Assembly: GCA_004835665.1 (NCBI GenBank)
Contig: RBKR01000003.1
Coordinates: 434,001 to 498,000, forward strand
Direction of reading: 5' to 3'
DNA: 64,000 bases
From: Phoma sp. XZ068
Lineage: Eukaryota; Ascomycota; Dothideomycetes; Pleosporales; Didymellaceae
Shown here: in pieces, positions 11,601 to 24,038 of the stretch
Layout: the number at the start of each line of letters is the position of its first letter
Position numbering within the stretch: position 1 is the stretch's first letter
Program-made: the position numbers and the translations under genes
Notes under the pieces: model-generated
Told to the model about the DNA's origin: nothing
Database searches by the model: none
Seen by the model: only the letters and a program-made list of their open reading frames with translations

Positions 11601-14600
11601 ATATTTAAAGAATATATTAATAAGAACCTTAAGAAAGGATTTATATAAGAATTAGAATTACTAGTAGGATTTCTAGTCTTCTTTGCACTAAAGAAAGATA
11701 GTAAATTATAAATATATATTAACTACTAGAAACTTAATAATATTATAATTAAGAATTAGTACCTATTACTAAATATTAAGAAATTATAGGATTAGTTATC
11801 TAGAGTATAATACTTTACTACACTTAATCTATATAGAGTGTATAACCTTATATATATAAAGGAAGGTAAAGAATAGAAGACTGTATTTAGAATATACTAT
11901 AGTTATTTTAAGTACTTAGTAATACTATTTAGGCTTACTAACATACTAGCTATATACTAGGCCCTTATTAATAATATATTAAGAGCACACTTAGATATTA
12001 TAGTAGTAGTATACTTTAATAATATTCTAGTATATTTAGTAATACTAGAAGAATATATTTACTATATTAGAGAAGTATTAGAATGCCTAAGAAAGGCAGA
12101 TCTTTAACTTAAACCTAAGAAGTATAAATAGTATAAGAAAAAAGTAGAATTTCTTAGCTATATTATAGAGAGATATAGAGTTAAGATAAGTAAAGTAAAA
12201 ATTTAAGTTATAAAGAATTAGCTAACTCTTACCTCTCTTAAGAGAATTTAGAAATTTCTAGGATTTATTAACTTTAATTAATACTTTATTAAGAATTATT
12301 TACTTAAGGCCTTACTACTTATAAAGCTTATATAGAAGAATATACTATTTAAATAGGAATAAGTATAAGAAGATACTTTCTAGTTACTTAAACAGTCCTA
12401 TATTAAGCTACCTATAATAATTATATTTAAAAGTAAAAAGCTACTTTAAATTAAGATAGATGCTTTAGATTTAGTATTAGGAGCCTACACTATATAAAAA
12501 CAAGACAGATAATAGTACCTAATTGCCTACTACTCTAGAAAGTTCTTAGGACTAAAGGAATAATATAATATATATAATAAGGAACTACTAGCTATTATAT
12601 TAGCTCTAGAATATTAGAGGATTTATATAGAAAGCTACTTAGAACTTACTATCTATACTAACTATAAGAACCTAGTACACTTTACTACTACTATAACACT
12701 TAACTAATAATAAGTATACTAGTCTAAGCTATTAGAATAGTATAAGTTTAAGATACTATATACTCTAGAAAAAGATAATAAAAGAGCTAATATACTTAGT
12801 AGATAATATAATCTAGCTAGAGAAAAAACAATTAATTAGTTTACTATACTTAGAGTTAATAAAGATAGGTTATTAGGACTATCTTAGCAGCTTAATAATA
12901 TAATATAAGTTTAATAGGAATAATATATACCTATAAAGGTACTAGAGGAATTAGAAAATAAAATTATAAGCTGTTATTATAATAACCTACTTTATAGATA
13001 CTCTAGTATAATATAAATAATAAAACTTATTAGATAATACTATAAGTTTAGCTATATAAAGGACAAGGTTACTAAGTTTATTAAGAACTCTATTAATTAC
13101 TAATAGAATAAATATAGTATATATATAAAGTATAGAAAGATATAAGTAATAGAGCTACTAACAGCACTATAGATAAACATTATAATAGATTTTATTATAT
13201 AACTACTAATCTCTAAGGACCCTGTTATAGAATATACCTATAATATAATCTTTATTATAGTAGATAGGTTTACTAAAGTAGTAGAAATAATACTATTTTA
13301 GCATAGTTATACTATAGAGCAGCTTATATAAGTATTTCTAGATAGAATTATCTATTACTATAGTATACTAGAATTAATAATTAGTAATAGAGATAAGCTC
13401 TTTATATTAAATTATTAGACTATGCTTATAGTAGCTATTAGTACTAAGAAAAAGCTATTAACTATATACTATCTATAAACAGATAGACAAATAGAAAGAA
13501 TAAATTAAACTATAGAAATATACTTAAGGATATATAGTAACTAAGAATAAGATAACTAGGTTTTACTATTACCTATAGTATAGATTATATATAATAATAA
13601 ATTATTAGAAGTAATAGGTATAATACTATTCTTTATAAATTATAGAAGACACTTAAATCTCTTTAAAAGATCTCTTAATAGTAATATCTAAACAGATTTA
13701 GTAATAACCTTAGTATAAAAACTAAAGGAAGTATACTAGAAATTACTTAAAAATATTAATAAAGCTTAATAATAAGCAATCTCTTATATTAATTAGAAAA
13801 GAAAAACAGCACCTTAGCTAAAAGAGGGGGATAAAGTCTATCTTCTTATAAAAAACTTATAAATATAAAGACTAATAAAAAAACTAGATTATATTAAGGT
13901 TAGACTATTTTTTATTTCTAGGCAAATTAGCCCTATAAACTACTAACTTAAGTTACTATAGAATACTAGAATATACTTTATATTCTATATATTACTATTA
14001 GAACTAGTAGACCCTAATATACTAATCTAGAAGGACTTCTACTACTAGGTTAAAGAAGAAACTAAGTAGAAAGTTAAAAAAATAATATAATATTAAAAGA
14101 AAGGATATAAGAATAAATACCTAGTTAAGTAGTTAGAATACTCTAACTTAGAAAATATATAGGAACTATTAACAAACCTTATAAACTACTACTAGCTATT
14201 ATACTAGTATTAGTAGTATTAGGGTCTAGAGGTAGAGGATATATTACCTAGTCTAGTATAAGTAAGCTAGGTATTAACCTATTCTTAAGCACAGTAATAT
14301 TATTAAGTAATAACTTCTATTGCTCTAGGTGCTCTATATCCTTAATAAACTAAGCACTTATATTAAACTATTACTATTTATAATACTTTAAGAATTTCTT
14401 TTATTTATATACCTAGTTTAATTTAGTATAAGTAGCCTATAAGGTAGCTATTACAGCTTTTTTAGCTTTAGCAGCCTTATCTTCTATTTTTTCTAAATAT
14501 AATATCTTATTATTAATTTTAGAGAAGTTAGGAATAGGCAAATCTATAGGCTTATACTTCTTTATTCTATTATATTTATAATTTTTATACTTTTTATATA

Positions 14601-14766
14601 ATAAAGATATCTTATAAGGCAAGTTCTTCTTTATATAGTACTTGCAGGCAACTATAGTAAGATATCTAATATTATTAATTTAGGTTTCTATTATATATTA
14701 AGCTTAGATACTTTAGAAAACTATTTATTAGTTTATAAGGATATAAACTATAAAGGAGGAGGATAG

Positions 14767-15249
14767 TGTTATAATCTTAGAAGAAGAGGTATAGTATAAT
14801 AAAGTTATAGTTATAAATTAATAGCGCAGGGCTAAGAAGACTATATAATATCCTATAATTCTATAGAAATAAACTATACTAAGAGTATAAGATAGTATAA
14901 GACACTATATATATATCCTATAGAAACTATAGACTACTTATAGAAACTATAGGGCCTCCTATAGGACTTTATAGGATATTATAAGAAATATAGAATACTT
15001 CTTAGTATATAGTAATTAGGAACACTACCCTTATAGTATTATATTTAACCTTATTAATTAACTTTGTTATTAGAACTTAGCCTAACTCTTAAGCTAGATA
15101 GATTAACTATCTATACTACTTATTATTAACTTTATAGTTATTATAGTGTTTTACTAGGTATCTATACTAACCTCTCTTATACTAGCACTTATCCTAGAGA
15201 ACTAACCTTAGAAGTATTTATAAGCTTTACTTAGTTTATAACCTTAATA
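14767..15249 (+). repeat. 3' LTR of the plus-strand Gypsy (483 bp)
   Basis: Starts TGTTATAATC, keeping the canonical TG that RIP changed to TA in the 5' LTR, and ends AACCTTAATA before the TTTAC duplication. It contains the uninterrupted site GACACTATATATATATCC at about 14901 corresponding to the Fot1 insertion point. Confidence 0.88.
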
Positions 15250-16248
15250 TTTACTAGTATTAGAGTCCTTATTATATAAGTCCTAGGTAATTATATTAAT
15301 CTATTAAAAGACCTTATTCTTTAAATAATAGTCTTTAGTAAAGTAACCTAGTTTACTATAATTATAGTAGTTTCTACTCTTATTATTTTATCCCTTCTTC
15401 TTTTTATTCTAATATAGTATAGTAGAAGGTCCCTTATTAATATTAGATAGGTCTATTACCTTAGGTCTATAGTAACTACTCTAGATATTACTATAGATCT
15501 AGTATTCTATATTAGGTTAGTAACCTTCTCTGTAATTACTATAATAGCTGTTATTATACTACTAGTTTCTAGATAGTTAAGGTAACTAGGTTATAACTTA
15601 AGTATATAGGTTATTATATAACTCTTATTAGAGTTTATAGAGTTATATATTAATACTAATAGCCTTAGTAGTAAGTTCTTTAAGAGTATTAATCTTAGTG
15701 CTAGTATATATAAGTTCCTTCTTTACCTTAGGCTTTAGTCCTTGTTAGAATATAGTTATTAGTGCTATATTATCCTAATTAGTATTATAGGTAAGAGCCT
15801 AGAACTCTGTAGTATAGTTAGTAGCTAAAGTAGTTTAATAAATATACTAAATATTATATTATATAATAACTAGTCTATTAGAGACTTTAAAAATTTATTA
15901 AATCTTTTCCTTAAATTAGGTAAAATTATTAAGCTATATATTATCCTTAATAGATATAGTATTAATTATTTTATTCTATATAAATAGCTTAATTTATTTA
16001 AAAGTATTCCCTTATATATAGGAGGCTACTAGCTTAACCTTCTATCTTTCCTTAATAGTACTCCTCTAGAAAGTAAAGAATAGGTTAAACTAGAGTAGCT
16101 AGTTCTTAAGCTTAGCTTAATTACTATAGTAAAGATTTAGTTTAGTAACTTTAAGTCTATAACTTACTAGTTCTATAGTAGATATAGTAGAGGTACTATT
16201 AATAATATAATCTTCTAATATATTACTTATCTTTTAGAGTATTTAAAA

Positions 16249-16759
16249 TATTAAAGTTATAAACTAAGCAAAGCTTATAAATACTTCTAAGGGTTAGTTC
16301 TCTAGAATAAATAGATATATAGAAGATTAAGAGGTAATAAGAGTAGTATAGAGTAGACTATCTAGCTTATAAGTTAGGTTATAATAAGTAGTATAAATAG
16401 TTAATCTATCTAGCTTAAGAGCTAGGTAGAGATTCTAATAACAAAGTATATTAATTAGGTTAAATATAATACTATAAGGGCAGTGTTCCTAAGTGCTATA
16501 TACTATAATAATTATAGTAGCTTACCTAGCTTACTATAGGCTCTATAAGCTAAGATTACTAAGCTTAATATAAGCTGTATAAGCCCTTATATATAGTCTA
16601 CCTAGCTTACTTACTAAGAGGTAAGCTTATTATATAACCTATAATAAAACTATACTATAACTATACTATATAGGAAGCCCTATATAATTATTATATTAGA
16701 GCTGTTAGTATTTAAGGCTGTTAGCTCTCTAGTTAGCTAGTTATAAGTAGGTTATAATA
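16249..16759 (-). repeat. Gypsy LTR, 511 bp (5' LTR of the minus-strand element)
   Basis: Partner of 1224-1734, with the same length and layout, followed by GATAG (16760-16764), the right target duplication. Confidence 0.87.
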
Positions 16760-16764
16760 GATAG

Positions 16765-19310
16765 TAAGGGGTATTAAAATCTATAGAACTACTAGGAGTT
16801 CTATTATATTAATAGGTAGCTATTAATATAGCTTCTCCCTATAAGTATTTAGGTAAATTACTAGTAATTAATAAAGCTCTTACTTTATTAAGTAATATTC
16901 TATTAATTATTTCTACTGTACTGTTTTGCTTAGGTGTATAGGGGGTAGAATATCTAGTATTTATACCTTTACTAGTTAGATAACTATCTAATTCTTTAGA
17001 TTTAAACTTATTATCTAACTATAGAGTGTTTACTCTATTATTATTAAAAATCTCTATAGAATTAGAGTTATTAGTTACTTCTAACTCTAATTCTACTATA
17101 GTAGACTTAATAATATCTATAGTACTCTTTTTAGTTTTTAGTAACTTTACTACTAAGTACTTAGTAAAGCTATCTCTAAAAGTAATATAGTATTTAAATC
17201 CTCTAAAGGTTTTAGGCCTTATAGGTTCTTCTATATCTATATATAATAAATCTAGATAACCTTTTACTTTAGTACTAGAGGTTTTATTAATATTTTTAGT
17301 TAATTTAGATTATATATAAGTTATATAATCTTTTAAACTAATAGAGGCTATTTCTATATCCTCTATATTAATAAAATCTACTTTAGTAGAGTCTAATAAT
17401 TTCTTAATAGTACTAAGATTTATATATTCTAATCTTCTATATACTAAGTCTATAGTATTATTATTAATAACTATAGTTTCTTTACTTATATTAGTATTAG
17501 TATTATTACTAGTATTACTATTACTACTACTAAAATCTATAGAATCTTCTATAGTAATATCTTCTTCTATAGAATTAAGAATAGTTAGTTCTTTATTTCT
17601 ATAGCTATTAGGTATAACTTTATAACTACTAGTTTTAAAATAACTAACTCCTTTCTTATAGCTACCTTTAGCTAGTAGGTTGTTATTTAGATTAGTTATA
17701 TAATAACTATTATTATTAAATAGTAAGTTATATCCTTTAGAAGTAATTAAATTTAGACTTAATAAATTAACTCCTAATTCTAGAATATATAAAATATTAG
17801 TTAATTTAGCTAGTTTACTAGTACTAGTAAAAACTAAGTTTATATCCCCTATACCTATTACTTTAATAGATTTATTAGTATTTTCCTACTTTATAGAGAT
17901 AGAAGTAGGTTTAATACTAGTAAATAATTCTTTAATAAAGCAAGTGTGTATAGTAGCTCTAGAATCTAGTATAAAGTCTATAGTATTACTACTATAAGTA
18001 TTAATATTACTAGTAGAAGTAACTAATACTTGTTTTTCTATACTAGTATTATTAATTATTTTATTATAGTTATTATCTTTTTCTTTTCTTAGATTAGGAT
18101 ATTTCTTATAGCAAGTAGATTCTTTGTATCCCTTATATAAATAATAGTTACACTTTAAATCTTTATTTCTTCTAGATTTAGAGTTAATACTATTATTTTT
18201 ACTAGTATTTCTAGTATTAGTATTTAGAGACATTTCTATATTATTAGAATAACTAGATTTCTTGTTATTATAGTTATTATAACTAGTATTATAGTGTTTA
18301 TTACTATTATTAATATAACTACTAGGTTTTCTAAAGGACTTAATTCTTCTAGATTTGTCTAGTAATTAGGATATTATATCCTCTATATTAATTTTACTAT
18401 TAGTATTAGTTCTAATAGTTTGTATTATAATAGTAATAATATATTTATAATCTTTATTTAGATTATTTAATAATAGAGCTATAATAAACTTCTTAGGAAG
18501 AATAATTTCTCTAGATTCTAGATTATTAACTATTCTTTTAAAAGCATTTATATAGTCTTCTAGATTACCTTTATAGTAATCTAAAGTAGTATTAATTAAT
18601 TCTTTAAATAGAATAAATTTACTACTAAAACCCTTTGCTTTATATAGATTTTCTAAAGTAATCTAAGAGTATAGAGATTATTTATAAATCTAGTTTATAA
18701 TAAAGGGCTATCTTCTAGTACTAGTTTAATAATAGTACTAGTTTTTAGAGCTTCTTCTTCTAATTACTCTATATTATTATTATATATAGCTAAATCTTGT
18801 GCTATATATCTAGTAAAGCCTTTATCTATTATAATAGCTTGTATTCTAATAGACTAAATATTGTAGTTTAAACTACTTTTTAGCTTAGGATTTTTAAAAG
18901 TATCCTGTATTATCTTATAAGTATATAAATATTATTAATATAATATATATTAATAGTTTAAAACTTATAATAAAGTAGTTTAATTACTTTATATAGATTA
19001 TATACCTTATTATAAAGTTTATAATCTACTTTTAGCTTTTTAAGCTTTAATTATATAGAAATTTCTTAAAGGATTTCTATTAAATTTATATAAGGCTTAT
19101 TATAATAAGTCTTATATATAAATACTATAGGTGCCTTATTTATATAAGGTTATATACCTATTATTTAATAAGTCTAAGTCTATTATAGATTTTTATAGAC
19201 TTATTTTATTAAGTAATATAGCCTAGTAGAGGTTATATACTTTATTTATTAATTTCCTTCTTAGTTCTAGGTGTTATAGTTCTTATTAATATAGAAACTA
19301 TAAGTCTTGG
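16765..19310 (-). mobile_element. RIP-degraded Ty1/Copia retrotransposon: gag, protease and integrase portion
   Basis: On the minus strand, 17886-18233 still reads as a 115-codon frame with an eroded gag zinc knuckle (CNYYLYKGYKESTC, where family members have CxxC...H....C) and the protease motif FILDSRATIHTC (family: LDSGATSH). Nearer 16765 the integrase text EAILIATYLYNRTPSSSID is legible. The 5' LTR probably lies in about 18950-19310 but its ends are not certain. The reverse-transcriptase half would lie to the left of the window start. Several stops interrupt the reading, so it is a relic. Confidence 0.72.
17886..18233 (-). pseudogene. Copia gag/protease remnant
   Basis: This is the only sizeable open frame in the Copia relic. 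It begins MSLNTNTRNTSKNN, is rich in Asn, Ser and Lys, then has the degraded CCHC knuckle (residues about 29-42) and the aspartic-protease motif LDSRAT near residue 90 (the Gly of DSGAT is replaced by Arg). Flanking sequence on both sides continues the gag-pol frame through stops. It does not encode a working protein. Confidence 0.6.
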
Positions 19311-20159
19311 CAAAAATTGCCTAACGCAAAACGCGTACTATTATATATATATATATTCTAGTACTTTAATTAAATAATTCTCTAAGTATAAAAGCTTAAG
19401 ACTAGTCTTAGAGGCTTTTTAATACTATAGTAGCTTATAGAAGTTACTAGAGTTATTAAATAATTACTAAGAAGGCTTTTTTAACTAAGATATTAACACT
19501 TTAATAGTATATATCTTAGCTTATATAGTTAATAGTTTACTAATAAGTTATATATAGTATATAACTATAGTAGTTACTATCTCTACTAGCCCTAGAGTTT
19601 TTAGAGAGACTCTAGCTATTATAGTAATAATAATATATATAGCTACTATAGTAGACTAATTAGTATAATAGTATATTTTTGTAATAATATACTAAGTAAT
19701 AGTAACTAATAGTAGTTTGCTAGACTACTACAAGCGTTACTATAGAGTATATTATAGGTATAAATACTATAAGTATTTATTTTATAATATAGATTCTCTA
19801 TAGCTTATACTATTACTATAGTATAGCTACTACCTAGTTTATTCTTAGTTCTAGAGTTTTCTAGAGCTATGTTATATTATTACTAATATAACTACCCTAA
19901 GGCTGTGTCCTATATATTATTATAATAGCTTATAAAGCTTATATAATTATATATAGTATAGACTTATATAGGGTGTTAATTAGATAGAAATTAAAACTCT
20001 AGTATCTTAGATTACTCTTTATTACTAAGGATCTAAGGAATAGGGACTAATAGTAGAATACTATTACTTACTAGACTAAAGTATAGTACTAGTAAGATTT
20101 TCTTCTTAGTATAAAATACTAGAATATTTCTAGATAGAAAGAGCTAGGCTTATAACCTA
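19311..20159. other. AT-rich repeat-derived DNA, family not recognised
   Basis: RIP-like composition with no gene. A short CpG-bearing patch at about 19313-19340 (containing TTGGCAAAAATTGCC and CGCAAAACGCG) marks the right edge of the Copia relic and is less mutated than its surroundings. Confidence 0.4.
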
Positions 20160-20777
20160 TAAAGAAAGTAGGTAGGGGGGTAATAAATATAAATAACTAC
20201 TTTCTTCCTCTTCTTAGTAAGGGACCTAGATTACTAGGAAAAGATATTAATAATATAATTTAGCTTTATATTATAAAGCTATATAATAGTATAGTTATAT
20301 ATTATACTATTATAGACAAGTAGTATAATATAGTCTTATAGTATAAGCAAATAATAGAATATATTACTAGAGTTACTAGGTACTTTCTAAATACTAGAGA
20401 TATACTACTATATATATCTATAGTATTTAGCTATTTAGCCTTAGTAAAGAGTAAGATTTATAATAATATACTATTTAACTTCTTTAACTTCTAAGGATTT
20501 ATAATATAAGAATAGTAATCTTTAATACTATTTATTACTCTTCTTTTTAGTTTCTTACCCCTTTTTAGTAGTTAGAGCTAAAAGTAACACTATTACTAAA
20601 AATTCCCTTAGCCTAAATACTAGGCCTAATTAGGTAATTTATACCTAATTATAACTACCTATACTAGAGGAATAATATTCTACTTTTAAATATATACTAT
20701 ACCTAATAGAGAAATAAATAAATAAGAATATACTTAACTTTACTAAAGTATTTTTCTAAGTTACTTAGTAACTTTAT
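20160..20777 (+). mobile_element. Small AT-rich non-autonomous element, copy 1 (about 618 bp)
   Basis: Near-identical by eye to 22161-22779 over its whole length. Starts TAAAGAAAGTAGGTAG and ends GTAACTTTA, giving short TAAAG/CTTTA inverted ends. Near the left end AAGAAAGTAG pairs with CTACTTTCTT to form a potential hairpin. The flanks TATAACCTA and TATAGACTA are only a partial (7 of 9) match, so the duplication is not secure for this copy. No coding capacity is visible. Confidence 0.6.
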
Positions 20778-20897
20778 ATAGACTAAGCCTACTATACTCT
20801 ACTTATCTACTACTACTACCTATACTATAAGTAGAGTATATTTTATACTTAAATAATTAATTAATTATAAGATATTAATTTAAGTTATCTAACTTTC

Positions 20898-21382
20898 TAT
20901 TATAATCTTAGAGAGAAAGGTATAGTATAATAAAGTTATAGTTATAGATTAATAGTATAGGGCTAAAAAAGCTATATAATATTTTATAGTCCTATAAAAA
21001 TAAACTATACTAAGAATATAAAATAGTATAAGATACTATATAAGTATTCTATAGAAAACTATAAACTACTTATAGAAACTATAGAGCCTCTTATAAACCT
21101 TTATAGAATATTATAAGAAATATAGAATACTTTTTAGTATATAGTAATTATAAACACTACTCTTATAGTATTATATTTAACTTTATTAATTAACTTTATT
21201 ATTAGAACTTAACTTAACTTTTAAGCTAGATAGATTAACTATTTATACTACTTATTATTAACTCTATAGTTATTATAGTATTTTACTAGGTATCTATACT
21301 AACCTCTTTCTATACTAGTACTTATTCTAGAGAACTAACCTTAGAAGTATTTATAAGCTTTACTTAGTCTATAACTTTAATA
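20898..21382 (+). repeat. Gypsy LTR, 485 bp
   Basis: Starts TATTATAATC, ends AACTTTAATA. Colinear with the 483-bp LTRs at 6686 and 14767, including the ATACTATATAAG segment that corresponds to the Fot1 insertion site. Confidence 0.83.
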
Positions 21383-22160
21383 TTTTAAACACTTCTAAGA
21401 TAAGTACTACTTTAGAAACTAAAGTTACTTCTACTAGCTTATACTCTAATACTAATATAGTAGAAGAAACTATTACTACTAATACTATTAATATTAAGTA
21501 ACTAGATTTCTATAAAGAAGACTATAGCAAGCTAGATAACTAGTTAATATAATAGAACTTATTTTTTATATTCTAAGAAGATAAGGTAGAAGCTAAGAAG
21601 AGAGTTACTTTAGTAGCTAGCTATATATATAGAAAAGTATTTACTTAGATTAAGCCTTTTATCTAGCTTTATAATAAAGATAATACTTTAAGTAAGGTTA
21701 ATATTTAGATAGAAGACTTTAATATATTTAAAAATAAAATTTAACTAGTCTTTAGTACCTTAAACAAACCTACTATTACTAGGTAAAATATCTAATATAT
21801 TTAATAAACCTAATCTACTACTAACTATACTACTAAATTCTAATACCTTATAGCTAATATAGACTAAGATAATACTATACTAATAATAATATTTAAGTAA
21901 AGACTTAAACCTAAGGTTAAGAAGAAACTTATATATACTAGTACTAGTACTAAAAGCTTAGATAATCTTATTAATATAGCTATTAATATTAATATTAAGC
22001 TATATAAACTCTAGTAGAAGTTATATAATAAACTATATACCTAAGCTATAAGCTAGCTACCTTAACTACTATATAACTAATAAAATAACTATATATATTA
22101 TAGTAACTATAGAAATAACTACTAACCTAATATAGGTTACTATATTTATAGTAATACTTA

Positions 22161-22779
22161 TAAAGAAAGTAGGTAGAGGGGTAATAAATATAAATAACTA
22201 CTTTCTTCCTCTTCTTAGTAAGGGACCTAGATTACTAGGAAAAGATATTAATAATATAATTTAGCTTTATATTATAAAGCTATATAATAGTATAGTTATA
22301 TATTATACTATTATAGATAAGTAGTGTAATATAGTCTTATAGTATAAGTAAATAATAGAATATATTACTAGAGTTGCTAGGTACTTTCTAAATACTAGAG
22401 ATATACTACTATATATATCTATAGTATTTAGCTATTTAGCCTTAGTAAAGAGCAAGATTTATAATAATATACTATTTAACTCCTTTAACTTCTAAGAATT
22501 TATAATATAAAAATAGTAATCTTTAATACTATTTATTACTCCTCTTTTTAGTTTCTTACCCCTCTTTAGTAGTTAGAGCTAAAAGTAACACTATTACTAA
22601 AAATTCTCTTAGCCTAAATACTAGGCCTAATTAGGTAATTTATACCTAATTATAACTACCTATACTAGGGGAATAATATCCTACTTTTAAATATATATAC
22701 TATACCTAATAGAGAAATAAATAAATAAGAATATACTTAACTTTACTAAAGTGTTTTTCTAAGTTACTTAGTAACTTTA
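22161..22779 (+). mobile_element. Small AT-rich non-autonomous element, copy 2 (619 bp) with 8-9 bp target duplication
   Basis: It interrupts Gypsy gag sequence and is flanked by TAATACTTA on both sides (22152-22160 and 22780-22788). The uninterrupted gag in the other copy (near 9810-9830) confirms the empty state. Ends are TAAAG...CTTTA. An 8-9 bp duplication with short inverted ends points to a DNA element of hAT-like or Mutator-like origin; the superfamily cannot be fixed because RIP has altered the ends. Confidence 0.68.
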
Positions 22780-24038
22780 TAATACTTAGAGTAGGTACTA
22801 TAGACCTAAGGTAATAGACCTATCTAATATAAATAAGGGACTAATAACTATAAAACTATAATAGAATAAAGAAAAGAGATATAATAATAATAATAATAGT
22901 AATAAGAGTAGAACTTATTATAATTATAGTAAACTAGGCTAATTTACTAGAGACTATTACTAGAATAAAGTATTCTAATAAATTAATATATTAGCTAGTA
23001 GGCTAGATAGTAAGGATATTAGTAATAAATAAGAGATTCTTACTAATAGAATTAGATAACTTATAAAAGATCTAGAGTTAGAATATAATAAAGACACTAA
23101 ACTAGAAGTTATATAAAAACTAGTACCTATAAGGTTATAGGTATATAAATATCTTTATAGCTATAAATATATAATTATATAAATATTAAGGGAAAAGTAT
23201 CTTAAACTTCTAGAAGCTTCTAGTATAGCTATAACCTTATACTATAAATTCTAAGTAACCTAGATAACTAATACTAAAGATAATATACTATATTTATTTA
23301 GATAATACCTAGAGAATAATAAAGATTAGAATAAATCTATATACTTTACTACTATATAATATAAAGTATAGTATAATATATACTATTAAGAACAAAAGTA
23401 ATATAAAGCTAAAAAAGCTAATAATAAGGCCTATACTATATTATATTAAGACCTAATTATTCTCTCTATTAAGGTAGATAATAATAAAGAAAATTAGTAT
23501 AATAAGTTATATAAGGAATACTAATAATATTATTAACTAGAAGTATATTAGAGCTAGAACTATAATTACCTAGAATCTAATTTTAGCTTAGACTCTAAAA
23601 ACCTATACTATAAAGTACTATTATAGATAGTATACTACTATAATAAATACTAGATATATTACTTAGAAAAGCTTAATTTAGGATAGTTTCTAAAAGAATA
23701 TCTATATAAACTAAAATAGAAAGATTATAAAGAGGACTACTATATACTATACCTAATAGATAAATATAATAATAAATATTTTTCTAGCTAGAATAAGTCT
23801 AAGTATAGATAATAAGGACTAGTAGTAAATAAGTAATACTTTAATTATTATTAGCAGACCTACCTTAATCTCTACTATAAGACCTATAAAGAATAGAAGT
23901 AAAGTAATAGCTTTAGATAAGAGACTCTTTTTTTAGAGTAGTGCTAGTAGGCACTAGAGACTAATTTATTAATAGTATTAAAAGTAATTACTAACTAATT
24001 AAATTACCTATTAATATAAATAAAAGATAGATATATAT

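Larger units (their letters stand above)
6686..15249 (+). mobile_element. Complete RIP-degraded Ty3/Gypsy retrotransposon (plus strand) with a DNA transposon in its 5' LTR
   Basis: The LTRs are 6686-9019 (483 bp once the 1851-bp DNA transposon plus TA duplication is removed) and 14767-15249 (483 bp), with TTTAC duplications. The internal domain order is Gypsy-like. A gag zinc knuckle at 9931-9972 reads YYNYSKLGYFTKDC, the RIP product of a CCHC box. A protease-like LDSR motif lies near 10965. The reverse-transcriptase box reads YFNNILVY at 12012-12035, where the active-site Asp codons have become Asn. An integrase core with DFII lies near 13190. Size without the insert is about 6.7 kb. Every enzyme is dead. 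Confidence 0.88.
1224..16759 (-). mobile_element. Complete RIP-degraded Ty3/Gypsy retrotransposon on the minus strand, itself interrupted
   Basis: Two 511-bp LTRs (1224-1734 and 16249-16759) flanked by GATAG enclose the internal region. The C-run TATCCCCCCTTCC at 1736-1748 is the complement of the polypurine tract and fixes the orientation as minus. The internal region (1735-6680, continuing at 15255-16248) is broken at a TTTAC duplication by the plus-strand Gypsy at 6686-15249. Without that insert the element is about 6.97 kb, normal for a Gypsy element. No reading frame survives: C-to-T and G-to-A changes have left stops in every frame. It sits inside a Copia integrase gene. Confidence 0.88.
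20898..24038 (+). mobile_element. Truncated RIP-degraded Gypsy element (5' LTR, gag, start of pol)
   Basis: The 5' LTR is 20898-21382 (485 bp, the same type as 6686-9019). The internal sequence parallels 9020-10950 of the complete plus-strand copy: TTTTAAACAC after the LTR, a gag zinc-knuckle region near 22915-22965, and a protease approach near 23930. It is interrupted at 22161-22779 by the small AT-rich element and stops at 24038, exactly where the minus-strand Gypsy LTR begins. The rest of pol and the 3' LTR are absent from the far side of that element. Confidence 0.8.

Noticed and set aside
14437..14622. 61-codon frame in the Gypsy 3' region
   Set aside because: Minus-strand chance frame in RIPped LTR-retrotransposon DNA; Lys/Tyr/Ile-rich with no domain.
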